Shown here one piece after another: positions 20,209 through 28,995 of a stretch of DNA of 33,379 nt. The position numbers and the translations under genes were made by a program. The stretch spans positions 1 to 33,379 of the forward strand of contig WFUN01000015.1 in assembly GCA_015484905.1 (NCBI GenBank), read 5' to 3'. Origin of the DNA: Hydrogenimonas sp. Lineage in GTDB: Bacteria; Campylobacterota; Campylobacteria; Campylobacterales; Hydrogenimonadaceae. The notes under the pieces were generated by a model. That model saw only the letters and a program-made list of their open reading frames with translations, ran no database searches and was not told where the DNA came from. Position 1 is the stretch's first letter, and each line of letters opens with the position of its first letter.

Positions 20209-20882
20209 CGGATGCAGCTTTCTGGGCCACTATGGTGCTTACATTCAAGCTTGCCTTCGTTACGACTCTGATACTTCTTTTTATAGGTATACCTACAGCC
20301 TACTGCCTTTCGGTTACAACTTCACGCATTAAGCCCGTTATAGAGACGATAGTCAGTATGCCTCTGGTACTTCCACCCACCGTTTTGGGCTTTTATCTGC
20401 TGGTTGCTTTCAGTCCGGAAAACGCTTTTGGCAGGTTTTGCGAAGAGGTTCTTGGGTTCAGGCTCGTCTTTTCGTTCTGGGGTCTAGTTCTTGGCTCGGT
20501 CATATTCAGTCTTCCGTTCATGGTCCATCCCATACAGTCGGGTCTGCAGTCTCTGCCAAAATCTCTTACAGAAGCCGCCCAAATGCTTGGAAAGTCGAGA
20601 TCGACGACTCTTTTTAGAGTGCTTCTGCCCAATATCAAGCCATCACTTCTTACCGGGATCGTGATAACGTTTGCGCATACGGTAGGGGAGTTTGGAGTGG
20701 TTTTGATGATAGGCGGGAATATTCCGGGTGAGACCAGGGTCGCATCGATTGCAATTTACGATGAGGTGGAGGCGCTCAACTACGCCGCCGCCAACCACTA
20801 TGCTCTTGTACTCTTTGCGGTTACATTCTTAATTTTGCTGCTTGTATATATTGTGAACCGCTCCTTTTTGCAAAAGATGTAA
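20205..20882 (+). CDS. modB: Molybdate ABC transporter permease
   Basis: MPLVLPPTVLGFYLLVAFSPENAFGRF; EAAQMLGKSRSTTLFRVLLPNIKPSLLTGIVITFAHTVGEFGVVLMIGGNIPGETR. Confidence 0.95.
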   Translation: MTDAAFWATMVLTFKLAFVTTLILLFIGIPTAYCLSVTTSRIKPVIETIVSMPLVLPPTVLGFYLLVAFSPENAFGRFCEEVLGFRLVFSFWGLVLGSVIFSLPFMVHPIQSGLQSLPKSLTEAAQMLGKSRSTTLFRVLLPNIKPSLLTGIVITFAHTVGEFGVVLMIGGNIPGETRVASIAIYDEVEALNYAAANHYALVLFAVTFLILLLVYIVNRSFLQKM

Positions 20883-20884
20883 AT

Positions 20885-21763
20885 ATGGTAGAGATAGATG
20901 CTTCAAAACGGCTCCATTCGGCCGAAGACGATATAAAGCTGAGGGTATCTGCCTCTTTCAAAAGGGGCGATTTCGTGGCGTTTTTCGGAGCGTCCGGTGC
21001 TGGCAAAACCACGATTTTGCGTATGATAGCCGGGCTTTTGAGACCGGACTCCGGGCGCATCGCGGTAGATGGGGAGGTGTGGTTCGACAGCCGCGAAAGG
21101 GTCGACCTGCCTCCGCAAAAAAGAGAGGTCGGATTCGTCTTTCAGGATTACGCCCTCTTTCCAAACATGAGCGTCGAAGAGAACCTCAGGTTCGCCCTTC
21201 AAAAAGGGGACAATCCTTCGATCGTCGATGAGCTTATCGAGACGGTCGGGCTCGGTGCGTTCGCTTCGAGGTACCCTTCGGCGCTTTCGGGGGGGCAGAG
21301 ACAGAGAGTCGCGATGGCCCGCGCACTCGTAAGGCGGCCGAAGATCCTTCTTCTGGACGAGCCGCTCTCGGCACTCGATCACACTATGCGCTCGAAGCTT
21401 CAGGAAGAGCTGGCCGATATCCACAGGAGGTTCGGTCTGACCACGGTGCTTGTAAGCCACGACCCGAGCGAGATATTCAGGCTCTGCAACTACGTTTTCA
21501 AAATAGAAGGGGGCAGCGTAAAAAAAGAGGGGAGCCCGTCCGAGCTATTCGTAAAAGAGAGGATAGGAAGCAGCTTTAAATTTACCGGAGAGGTGCTTTC
21601 CATAGAGAGGTGCGAGATGGTCTACCTGCTGAGCGTAGCGATCGGAACGCAGATAGTAAAGATAATGGCCACGAAAAAGGAGCGCGAAGGGCTCAAAATC
21701 GGAAGCAGGATCCAGATCGTATCGAAGGCGTTCCACCCGATGATTTTCAAAATTGAGTCTTGA
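20885..21763 (+). CDS. modC: Molybdate ABC transporter ATP-binding protein with C-terminal TOBE-like domain
   Basis: Walker A GASGAGKT, LSGGQRQRVAMARAL, Walker B ILLLDEPLSALD; C-terminal TOBE-like segment. Confidence 0.93.
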   Translation: MVEIDASKRLHSAEDDIKLRVSASFKRGDFVAFFGASGAGKTTILRMIAGLLRPDSGRIAVDGEVWFDSRERVDLPPQKREVGFVFQDYALFPNMSVEENLRFALQKGDNPSIVDELIETVGLGAFASRYPSALSGGQRQRVAMARALVRRPKILLLDEPLSALDHTMRSKLQEELADIHRRFGLTTVLVSHDPSEIFRLCNYVFKIEGGSVKKEGSPSELFVKERIGSSFKFTGEVLSIERCEMVYLLSVAIGTQIVKIMATKKEREGLKIGSRIQIVSKAFHPMIFKIES

Positions 21764-22081
21764 GACGGGATGCTATTATCCCAAATCCAAAATGAAAACG
21801 GAACACTCGGTCTTTACTCCCGCTCAAGGAGTGCTTCGTGTTCTTCGAAGTATCGATGAAAGTCTGAAAATCGTGGGCGGACGTTCGCTATGCTTTCGGC
21901 ATATACAAAGCGTCGTGCAAAGCTGCGAAAGTAAAGTCGGATTACTGCTGAGAGTCGAAAAGGACCCGGTGCTTTCGAAAAGATAGGCTGAGAAGTGTTC
22001 AGAGTGTAGTGTTTGTACCGCAAAATGAGTCTTGTTAAAAAGACTGAATTTTGATAAAATCGGTCCCATAAAGGAGACTAA

Positions 22082-23368
22082 TTGAAAGATATTTTCAAAC
22101 AACTAATCGTCGATTCGCAAAAAAGAGCGTTCGGGCCGATTGTCGAAAGAGATTACGAGATACCGACTGAGACGAAAAAGATCGTCTCGCTTATCGGTGT
22201 GCGGCGTAGCGGGAAAACGTGGCTGCTTTACCGTGTGATCGAAAAGTTGCGAAAAAGTGTCGCGGCGGAGAATATTGTCTACATCAACTTCGAGGATGAC
22301 AGGCTCTACCCCATCATGCTTGGCGACCTGGATGCGCTGGTGCAGGCCTATTATGAACTCTACCCGCAAAAGAGGGATGAAAAGGTCTACTTTTTTCTCG
22401 ACGAGGTTCAGACGATCGAGGGGTGGGAGAAGTTTGTGCGGCGGCTCTACGACACGCTGAACATCCAACTCTTCGTTACCGGGTCCTCTTCGAAGCTGCT
22501 TGCCGGAGAGATCGCCACGGCCCTGCGGGGACGGACCATCATGTACGAAATCTTTCCCTTCTCCTTCAAAGAGTATCTGCGATATCGTAAAATCGATGTC
22601 GATTTTTACGGCTCCGAAAGTCTCAGCTACATCAAAAACGCCTTTGATGTCTATCTTGTCGAAGGGGGATTTGCCGAGATTTTCGACAAAACGGACGATA
22701 TCAAACGGCGGATTCTCAAAGACTATCTCGATCTGATCGTCTATCGCGATATCGTCGACCGCTACCGAATCAAAAACCATGCGCTGCTCAAATATCTCAT
22801 AAAGTACCTGTTCGTCAACATGGGCACCCTGGTGAGCTTCAGCAAACTTTACAACGATTACAAATCGATAGGGTACCGCTTGAGCAAAGAGACGCTGCTC
22901 GAGTATGTGGGGTATCTACAGGAGGCCTACGCGATCTTTACTGTGCCGATATTTCGTAATTCGGTCAAAGAGGAGCAGCGCAACCCCAAAAAGGTCTATG
23001 CGGTGGACAACGGTTTCAAACTCCTTTTCGATGCTTCGTTGTCACCCGATTATTCGAAACTCTACGAGAATCTGGCGTTTTTGCATCTGCGTCGGCATAC
23101 CCCGGAGGTTTACTACTTCAAAGGGAAGCAGGAGGTCGACCTCTATGCGTCCATGGACAAAGAGGTGCTGGCGAATGTTAGCTTTCGAATCGATCGGCCC
23201 GAGACCCTGAAGCGTGAAGTGGATGCGCTGATGGAGGGTATGACCTGGTTCGGTCTTAAACGTTCTTTGCTGATTACGGCCGACAGGGAGGAGACTATCG
23301 AAAAAGAGGGGCGTGTTATCGAAGTGAAACCGATGTGGAAGTGGTTGTTGAGCGGGGAATGGGCATAG
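22082..23368 (+). CDS. AAA ATPase, DUF4143-type (TTG start)
   Basis: LIGVRRSGKTWLLYRVI Walker A, VYFFLDEVQTIEGWEKFVRRLYD, FVTGSSSKLLAGEIATALRGR, FPFSFKEYL; C-terminal YYFKGKQEVDL nuclease-fold-like motif. Confidence 0.88.
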   Translation: MKDIFKQLIVDSQKRAFGPIVERDYEIPTETKKIVSLIGVRRSGKTWLLYRVIEKLRKSVAAENIVYINFEDDRLYPIMLGDLDALVQAYYELYPQKRDEKVYFFLDEVQTIEGWEKFVRRLYDTLNIQLFVTGSSSKLLAGEIATALRGRTIMYEIFPFSFKEYLRYRKIDVDFYGSESLSYIKNAFDVYLVEGGFAEIFDKTDDIKRRILKDYLDLIVYRDIVDRYRIKNHALLKYLIKYLFVNMGTLVSFSKLYNDYKSIGYRLSKETLLEYVGYLQEAYAIFTVPIFRNSVKEEQRNPKKVYAVDNGFKLLFDASLSPDYSKLYENLAFLHLRRHTPEVYYFKGKQEVDLYASMDKEVLANVSFRIDRPETLKREVDALMEGMTWFGLKRSLLITADREETIEKEGRVIEVKPMWKWLLSGEWA

Positions 23369-23405
23369 CTTGAAATGTTGCCTTGGATTTTAAGAAACTA
23401 TACAG

Positions 23406-23481
23406 TGGTGGCCAGAGGCAGAATCGAACTGCCGACACGCAGATTTTCAGTCTGCTGCTCTACCGACTGAGCTATCTGGCC
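23406..23481 (-). tRNA. tRNA-Phe (GAA anticodon), CCA encoded
   Basis: Reverse complement GGCCAGATAGCTCAGTCGGTAGAGCAGCAGACTGAAAATCTGCGTGTCGGCAGTTCGATTCTGCCTCTGGCCACCA forms a cloverleaf with 7 bp acceptor stem and GAA anticodon. Confidence 0.97.
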
Positions 23482-23516
23482 GTGGTTGAATGGACGAAAT
23501 TATAAGTGAAATCCCC

Positions 23517-24770
23517 TTAAAAGCTGCTGATTAGATTTTTGAAAATATCGCCTCTTTGGGCATAGGAGTCGAACTGATCGAGACTTGCCGCTGCGGGGGA
23601 AAGGATGGCTATGGACTCTTGTGTATGCTCTTTGTCCATCTCTTTGACCGCCTGCTCAAGCTCTTTGCAGTAGATGCATCGAATCGAATAGATGTTGGCG
23701 AGCTCGACGATCTTTTCTGCATTGGAGCCTATGGAGAAGATTGTGATGGAGTATCTTTTCAATACTTCAAAAAGTGGTGAGAGATCGACTCCTTTGTCGT
23801 CTCCACCAAGAATTAGCAGAACCTTTCGCTCTTCATATGGAAGCAGAGCCTGAACAGTAGCGTCTATATTGGTGGCTTTCGAGTCGTTTATCCAGATCCT
23901 TCCTCTGGAGTCTTTCAAGAGTTCCTGGCGATGTAGTCCTGTATCGAAAGTGTTTATGGCGTCGTAATCTACCTCGTCGAACAAGATTCTGCTTACTCCC
24001 AGAGCGAGAATGGCATCGAGCAAAAAGGCCCCTTTGAAGCGGATGCTGTTGGTATCTATATCGAAAAAATCTGCAAGATCTTCAGCTTTTTTGTATGGTA
24101 TCTTAAAGCCGTCGGTGGGCGTTTCGGCAAGATTTTCTGGCAAAATTACGGCCTCTCCTTCATGCATCGATTTCAGCGGTTTGAGTTTGTCTTCGGTATA
24201 TTCTCTCTCTCCTCCGTGCCAGTCGAGATGATCGGGTGTTACGGGTAGAAGAAGGTAGAGGTCCGGTTTGGCATATTTGGTATAGTGGAGCGTAAAGGAG
24301 CTTGTTTCCAGCACCCATATCGGCGCATTCGCCTCGAGCTCCGCGAGAGGCGTGCCGATGTTTCCGCCGCATACTGCACCCCGCTCTTTGAGCAGGTGGG
24401 TAACCATCCTTGTGGTTGTGGTTTTGCCGTTTGTGCCGGAGATCCAGATGGTGAACGGATGTTCGTCTGTAGTTCGTCGTTTGTCTTCGGTTATTTGTCG
24501 GAGGTAGCTTCGGCCCCTTTCTGATAGAAAGAGATCGTATTCGCTGATAAGATTTTTTGCTCTTTTTATCAGCGGATGGTTCGGTGGGAAACCGGGACTT
24601 GGAATCTGCACGTCGCTTTTGGTCTCATCGAAAAGCGAAGGGGGAAGCAGAAGGTTTCCGTCTTCATCCCGCTGCGGCACCGTCACCTTGTCGTCGAAAA
24701 AGGTAAAAGGGCCGAAACGCTTGGCGATGGCGCGCGTAGTCCTGCCGTACCCGAACATAGCGACTTTCAT
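23517..24770 (-). CDS. murD: UDP-N-acetylmuramoylalanine--D-glutamate ligase
   Basis: SPGFPPNHPLIKRAKN, IWISGTNGKTTTTRMVTHLL, VTPDHLDWHGG, IWINDSKATNIDATVQAL, LILGGDDKGVD. Confidence 0.95.
   Translation of the reverse strand: MKVAMFGYGRTTRAIAKRFGPFTFFDDKVTVPQRDEDGNLLLPPSLFDETKSDVQIPSPGFPPNHPLIKRAKNLISEYDLFLSERGRSYLRQITEDKRRTTDEHPFTIWISGTNGKTTTTRMVTHLLKERGAVCGGNIGTPLAELEANAPIWVLETSSFTLHYTKYAKPDLYLLLPVTPDHLDWHGGEREYTEDKLKPLKSMHEGEAVILPENLAETPTDGFKIPYKKAEDLADFFDIDTNSIRFKGAFLLDAILALGVSRILFDEVDYDAINTFDTGLHRQELLKDSRGRIWINDSKATNIDATVQALLPYEERKVLLILGGDDKGVDLSPLFEVLKRYSITIFSIGSNAEKIVELANIYSIRCIYCKELEQAVKEMDKEHTQESIAILSPAAASLDQFDSYAQRGDIFKNLISSF
24463..24504. repeat. Degenerate heptanucleotide repeat inside murD
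   Basis: Murd coding strand: CAAATAA CCGAAGA CAAACGA CGAACTA CAGACGA, 7-nt periodic, translated as QITEDKRRTTDE. Confidence 0.5.
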
Positions 24771-24802
24771 TGTGCAAAGCCCCCTTGTATATCACCGAGA
24801 AA

Positions 24803-24830
24803 CCATCGACTATCGACCAATGACCAATGA
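24803..24830. repeat. Heptanucleotide tandem repeat in murD-mraY intergenic region
   Basis: CCATCGA CTATCGA CCAATGA CCAATGA, four contiguous 7-nt units. Confidence 0.75.
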
Positions 24831-24843
24831 CCCAAAAAAACCA

Positions 24844-25908
24844 TCATCTTATCTTCAGTGTAATCAGTGCGATGAGGTTGGCGATAAATGCGATTATCCA
24901 GAATCTCACGATAATCTTGTTCTCCGCCCACTGCTTCATCTCGAAGTGGTGATGGATGGGAGCCATCAGAAATATCCTTTTTCCTCTGAGCTTAAAGCTT
25001 CCAACCTGCGCTATTACCGAAACGGTTTCAATTACGAATATAAGCCCTATGAGCAAGAGTAGAATTTCACTTTTGCCAAGGATTGCCATATAGCCTAAAA
25101 AAGCGCCTACCGCCAGGCTTCCACTGTCGCCCATGAAGACTTCTGCGGGGTTGCAGTTGTACCATAAAAATCCTATAAGGGCTCCTGTAAGTGCTGCCGC
25201 CACGACGGCCACTTCCCCTACACCTATTATTTTGGGCCACAATAGATAACTGCTGAGTACGGCGTTACCTGTAACATAGACAATGACACCGAGTGAAAAG
25301 AGCGCGAAGACGGAAGGGACAGTGGCGAGTCCGTCGAGCCCGTCAGTGAGGTTTACAGCGTTGCTCGCCGCTGCAATTACAAGAGTCCAAAAAATCGGAG
25401 CGCCCCACCCCATATCGAAGATGGCAAATTTTACAAATGGGGCAAAAAAACGGCTATCAAAACCGATATAATGGTATAGAAATACCGCTGTACCAAATCC
25501 AAGTATTAACTGAATAGCGAATTTCGATCTTGCTTTCAGGCCGTGAAGATTGTTTTTGCTGACAATTTTTCCATAATCGTCCCGCAAACCCAGTATACAA
25601 AAGGAGACAAGTGTATAGATGGCACCGGATGTGAAAGGATTGCTCAAGTTGGCACTGAGGAGCGTAGAAATCACGGTAGAAAATACAAAGACGACTCCGC
25701 CCATCGTTGGTGTATCACTCTTTTTTAGATGTGCTTTTGGGGCGAATTTGTTTATAGGCTGATTCGCTTTTTTGGATTTGGCCCATGCAATGAACAGAGG
25801 CATCAGATAGATAGTGATTATAAAAGCTATGAAAAAAGCAAATCCCGCCCGGACGGTGATGTATTGGAAAAGATTTACGTCCATATGACGGTAAAACCAG
25901 TAGAGCAT
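24844..25908 (-). CDS. mraY: Phospho-N-acetylmuramoyl-pentapeptide-transferase
   Basis: [69 protein letters not shown]. Confidence 0.96.
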   Translation of the reverse strand: MLYWFYRHMDVNLFQYITVRAGFAFFIAFIITIYLMPLFIAWAKSKKANQPINKFAPKAHLKKSDTPTMGGVVFVFSTVISTLLSANLSNPFTSGAIYTLVSFCILGLRDDYGKIVSKNNLHGLKARSKFAIQLILGFGTAVFLYHYIGFDSRFFAPFVKFAIFDMGWGAPIFWTLVIAAASNAVNLTDGLDGLATVPSVFALFSLGVIVYVTGNAVLSSYLLWPKIIGVGEVAVVAAALTGALIGFLWYNCNPAEVFMGDSGSLAVGAFLGYMAILGKSEILLLLIGLIFVIETVSVIAQVGSFKLRGKRIFLMAPIHHHFEMKQWAENKIIVRFWIIAFIANLIALITLKIR

Positions 25909-26011
25909 ATCGTTTAATACCTGTACATTAATATTTTAAAAGTATAATTTTAATATAGTTGCGCATAAAACTGCATAAATCGTTTTTTGTAAAGAATAAA
26001 GGGATATTAAC

Positions 26012-27487
26012 GTGGCCAAACGAACAATTCTGGTAATAACCGACGGCATAGGGTATAAACCGAACGGCAGGGCGAATGCATTCGAATCGGCTGTAAAACC
26101 GACATACAACAAGCTTTTTGAAACGGTACCGTACTCACTGATACACACATATGGACTTCATGTAGGGCTGCCGAAAGGCCAGATGGGCAATTCCGAAGTG
26201 GGCCATATGACGATCGGCAGCGGCAGAGTCCTTTACCAGGATCTGGTGAAGATATCTTTGGCTCTCGAAGACGGCAGCCTCGAGAGAAACGATGTACTGC
26301 GCGGGTTTTTGGAAAAAAGCGGGCGGATACATGTCATAGGTCTTTTGAGTGACGGAGGAGTTCATTCCCATATAGATCATATTATAGGAATCGCCAATAT
26401 CGCCGCCATGAAAAAAAAGAGAGTCTTTTTGCATCTAATTACAGATGGGCGCGACGTCTCTCCTACATCTGCGCCGAAATATCTTGAAAAAATCGAAAAG
26501 ATTTTGAACGAGGACATATCGATCGCAACTCTTGGAGGACGTTTTTACACTATGGATCGCGATCAGCGGTGGGAGCGTATCGAAAAAGGTTATCGTGCGA
26601 TCGTGGAGGCCGAGCCAAAAACGGATATGGCTCCGATTGAGTACACGGAAGCGAGTTATGCCAGGGGTGAAACCGATGAATTCATCGAGCCGGTGGCTTT
26701 TGACGGATATGATGGAGTGAAGAGTGGTGACGGCCTGCTTTTTGTGAATTTTAGAAGCGATCGGATGCGTGAGATCGTTACGGCCATAGGCGATCCCGGA
26801 TTCGATCGGTTCGAGCGGAAACGTCTGCATCTGCATATCGCCACGATGACCGAATATGACAGAAACTTTCCCTATCCGGTACTTTTTAGAAAAGAGGTGC
26901 CGCAAGAGACGCTGGCAGAGGTGATTTCGGATGCCGGGCTTACTCAACTGCATACGGCCGAAACGGAAAAGTATGCCCATGTGACTTTCTTTTTCAACGG
27001 TGGCACAGAAGAGCCTGTTGTCAACGAATCGCGCGTTCTCATTCCGAGCCCGAAGGTCAAAACTTACGATATGAAGCCTGAAATGAGTGCACCGGAAGTT
27101 GCAGATGCGGTTTTGACAGCAATGGACGAGGAGTACGATTTTATAGTTGTGAATTTTGCAAACGGCGATATGGTAGGACACACCGGAAACTTCGATGCTG
27201 CTATTAAAGCTGTTGAAGCTGTAGACCGTGAGTTGGGGCGAATTGTTGAAAAAGCGGGCGAAAAAGATTATCGTCTCGTAATCACTTCAGACCATGGCAA
27301 CTGCGAGGAGATGCTGGATGAAAATGGAAATGTTCTTACAAACCACACTGTCGGGGATGTATGGTGTTTCGTTATGGCGCCTGGAGTGAAAGAGGTTAAA
27401 CAGGGAGCGCTCAGCAATATAGCTCCTACCGTTTTGAAACTGATGGAGCTTCCGATTCCGGATGTTATGGATGAGCCTTTGGTATAA
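26012..27487 (+). CDS. gpmI: 2,3-bisphosphoglycerate-independent phosphoglycerate mutase (GTG start)
   Basis: VGLPKGQMGNSEVGHMTIGSGRV, LLSDGGVHSHIDHI, HLITDGRDVSPTSA, NFANGDMVGHTG, ITSDHGNCEEM. Confidence 0.96.
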   Translation: MAKRTILVITDGIGYKPNGRANAFESAVKPTYNKLFETVPYSLIHTYGLHVGLPKGQMGNSEVGHMTIGSGRVLYQDLVKISLALEDGSLERNDVLRGFLEKSGRIHVIGLLSDGGVHSHIDHIIGIANIAAMKKKRVFLHLITDGRDVSPTSAPKYLEKIEKILNEDISIATLGGRFYTMDRDQRWERIEKGYRAIVEAEPKTDMAPIEYTEASYARGETDEFIEPVAFDGYDGVKSGDGLLFVNFRSDRMREIVTAIGDPGFDRFERKRLHLHIATMTEYDRNFPYPVLFRKEVPQETLAEVISDAGLTQLHTAETEKYAHVTFFFNGGTEEPVVNESRVLIPSPKVKTYDMKPEMSAPEVADAVLTAMDEEYDFIVVNFANGDMVGHTGNFDAAIKAVEAVDRELGRIVEKAGEKDYRLVITSDHGNCEEMLDENGNVLTNHTVGDVWCFVMAPGVKEVKQGALSNIAPTVLKLMELPIPDVMDEPLV

Positions 27488-27529
27488 CTTACTTGGTGTA
27501 GTAATAACATATAAAAACAAGGAGATTGA

Positions 27530-28276
27530 ATGAGATTTACCGGAAAAAATGTTCTGATCACGGGTGCAAGCCGCGGGATCGGTGCCGAGATAGCGAAGAC
27601 GCTGGCCGGGTACGGTCTGAAAGTGTGGATAAACTACAGAAGCGGTGCGGAAGCGGCCGATAGAGTCAAAGCACAGATCGACAGTGCCGGAGGCGAGGCA
27701 GCCGTAATAGGATTTGACGTAAGCGACGAGGCAGCTTATGTAGATGCCGTGAAGACTATCGTGGATGCCGACGGCGAGCTCTCCTACATCGTGAACAATG
27801 CCGGAATAACGAAGGACAAACTTGCAATGCGCATGAAAGCGGAAGAGTTCGAAGCGGTGTTGCGCGCCAACCTGACATCGGCTTTCATAGGATGCAGGGA
27901 GGCGATAAAAGTGATGGGTAAAAAACGCTTCGGTGCAGTTGTAAACGTAGCTTCGATTGTGGGCGAGACCGGAAACGCCGGACAAACCAACTACAGTGCC
28001 TCCAAAGGAGGCCTTATAGCGATGACCAAGAGCTTTGCTTTGGAGGGTGCGGCCAGAAATATCAGATTCAACGCCATAACACCCGGTTTCATAAAGACCG
28101 ATATGACCGATAAGCTTAAAGAGGAGATAAAGCAGGCGTTCATAGAGAGGATTCCGCTATCCCGTTTCGGAGATCCCAAAGAGGTGGCGGAAGCTATAGC
28201 CTTTTTACTGAGCGATCAGGCAAGCTACATAACCGGCGAAACCCTGAAGGTAAATGGCGGTATGAATATGGCTTGA
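27530..28276 (+). CDS. fabG: 3-oxoacyl-[acyl-carrier-protein] reductase
   Basis: VLITGASRGIGAEIA, NNAGITKD, YSASKGGLIAMTKSFALE, GGMNMA C-terminus. Confidence 0.95.
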   Translation: MRFTGKNVLITGASRGIGAEIAKTLAGYGLKVWINYRSGAEAADRVKAQIDSAGGEAAVIGFDVSDEAAYVDAVKTIVDADGELSYIVNNAGITKDKLAMRMKAEEFEAVLRANLTSAFIGCREAIKVMGKKRFGAVVNVASIVGETGNAGQTNYSASKGGLIAMTKSFALEGAARNIRFNAITPGFIKTDMTDKLKEEIKQAFIERIPLSRFGDPKEVAEAIAFLLSDQASYITGETLKVNGGMNMA

Positions 28277-28284
28277 ACCGTTAA

Positions 28285-28310
28285 AAAAACGACACCTGCG
28301 TGTCGTTTTT
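28285..28310. terminator. Bidirectional-looking terminator hairpin after fabG
   Basis: AAAAACGACAC-CTGC-GTGTCGTTTTT, 11 bp perfect stem. Confidence 0.8.
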
Positions 28311-28545
28311 AGGCTCAAGCGGGTTTTTGTGTCTGCGCATGGTGCAGCCAAAAACCCCGGACTGCATGAAACATGCAAGAAGTACAGAGAGTGAGAGCTG
28401 ACTCGATAAAGCTACAACGAGATCGAAAGGTTTTCGCATTAAGAAAACGGACATCCGCGTGTCGTTTTTTTCGAAGAGAGCCGAGGCACAAGAGCGTTGT
28501 GCGAGTTTGTGGTCTAAAGACTTGCAGCCGCAAGGTCCGGACTGA
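28285..28545. repeat. Imperfect duplication of a hairpin-plus-tail element between fabG and acpP
   Basis: Copy A from 28285 (AAAAACGACACCTGCGTGTCGTTTTT ... GGTGCAGCCAAAAACCCCGGACTG) and copy B from 28444 (AAAACGGACATCCGCGTGTCGTTTTTT ... CTTGCAGCCGCAAGGTCCGGACTG). Confidence 0.5.
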
Positions 28546-28688
28546 AATATCGAAAAGGTGTAAAAAGTGAATAACTTGTTAAAAAACTCCGCAATCGTGG
28601 CTTTCAGGTGCCTTCGATAGCACCTTCCCAACTTCATTTAAAGAAATTTTTGCTACCATAATACGATTCATTTTAAAAGGAGAATACA

Positions 28689-28919
28689 ATGGCAATTTTT
28701 GACGATGTGAAAGAGGTAGTTGTAGAGCAACTGAATGTCAACCCGGACGAAGTAAAGATGGAATCCAAGTTCGTCGAAGATCTCGGTGCAGACAGCCTCG
28801 ACGTTGTTGAACTCGTTATGGCTCTTGAAGAGAAATTCAATATCGAAATTCCGGATGATCAGGCTGAAAAGATACAGACTGTTGGTGATGCAGTGAAATA
28901 TATCGAAGAGAACAAGTAA
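28689..28919 (+). CDS. acpP: Acyl carrier protein
   Basis: 76 aa; [31 protein letters not shown] with phosphopantetheine DSLD motif. Confidence 0.97.
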   Translation: MAIFDDVKEVVVEQLNVNPDEVKMESKFVEDLGADSLDVVELVMALEEKFNIEIPDDQAEKIQTVGDAVKYIEENK

Positions 28920-28995
28920 ATTATATCCCAAAGCAGAGGAAAGCCGGCCGGACTTCCGGGTCCAGGCAGGTATTGCATGAAATGAAGGAGAGTAT

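Noticed and set aside
21753-21986. 77-aa ORF in the modC-DUF4143 gap
   Set aside because: Starts inside modC, no convincing RBS or family resemblance; likely non-coding
22103-22780. 225-aa minus-strand ORF
   Set aside because: Antisense to the DUF4143 ATPase; no RBS or domain evidence
21764-23405. att-like direct repeat of the tRNA-Phe 3' end flanking the DUF4143 gene
   Set aside because: No matching partial copy of GGCAGAATCGAAC seen by eye in the flanks
26435-27181. 248-aa minus-strand ORF
   Set aside because: Antisense shadow of gpmI
27287-27985. 232-aa minus-strand ORF
   Set aside because: Antisense to gpmI 3' end and fabG
28373-28570. 65-aa ORF in the fabG-acpP gap
   Set aside because: Spans both hairpin-element copies, arginine-rich shadow composition; explained by the repeat
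28944-28966. Hairpin between acpP and fabF (CCGG-ACTT-CCGG)
   Set aside because: Only 4 strong base pairs plus wobble/bulge; too weak to call a terminator
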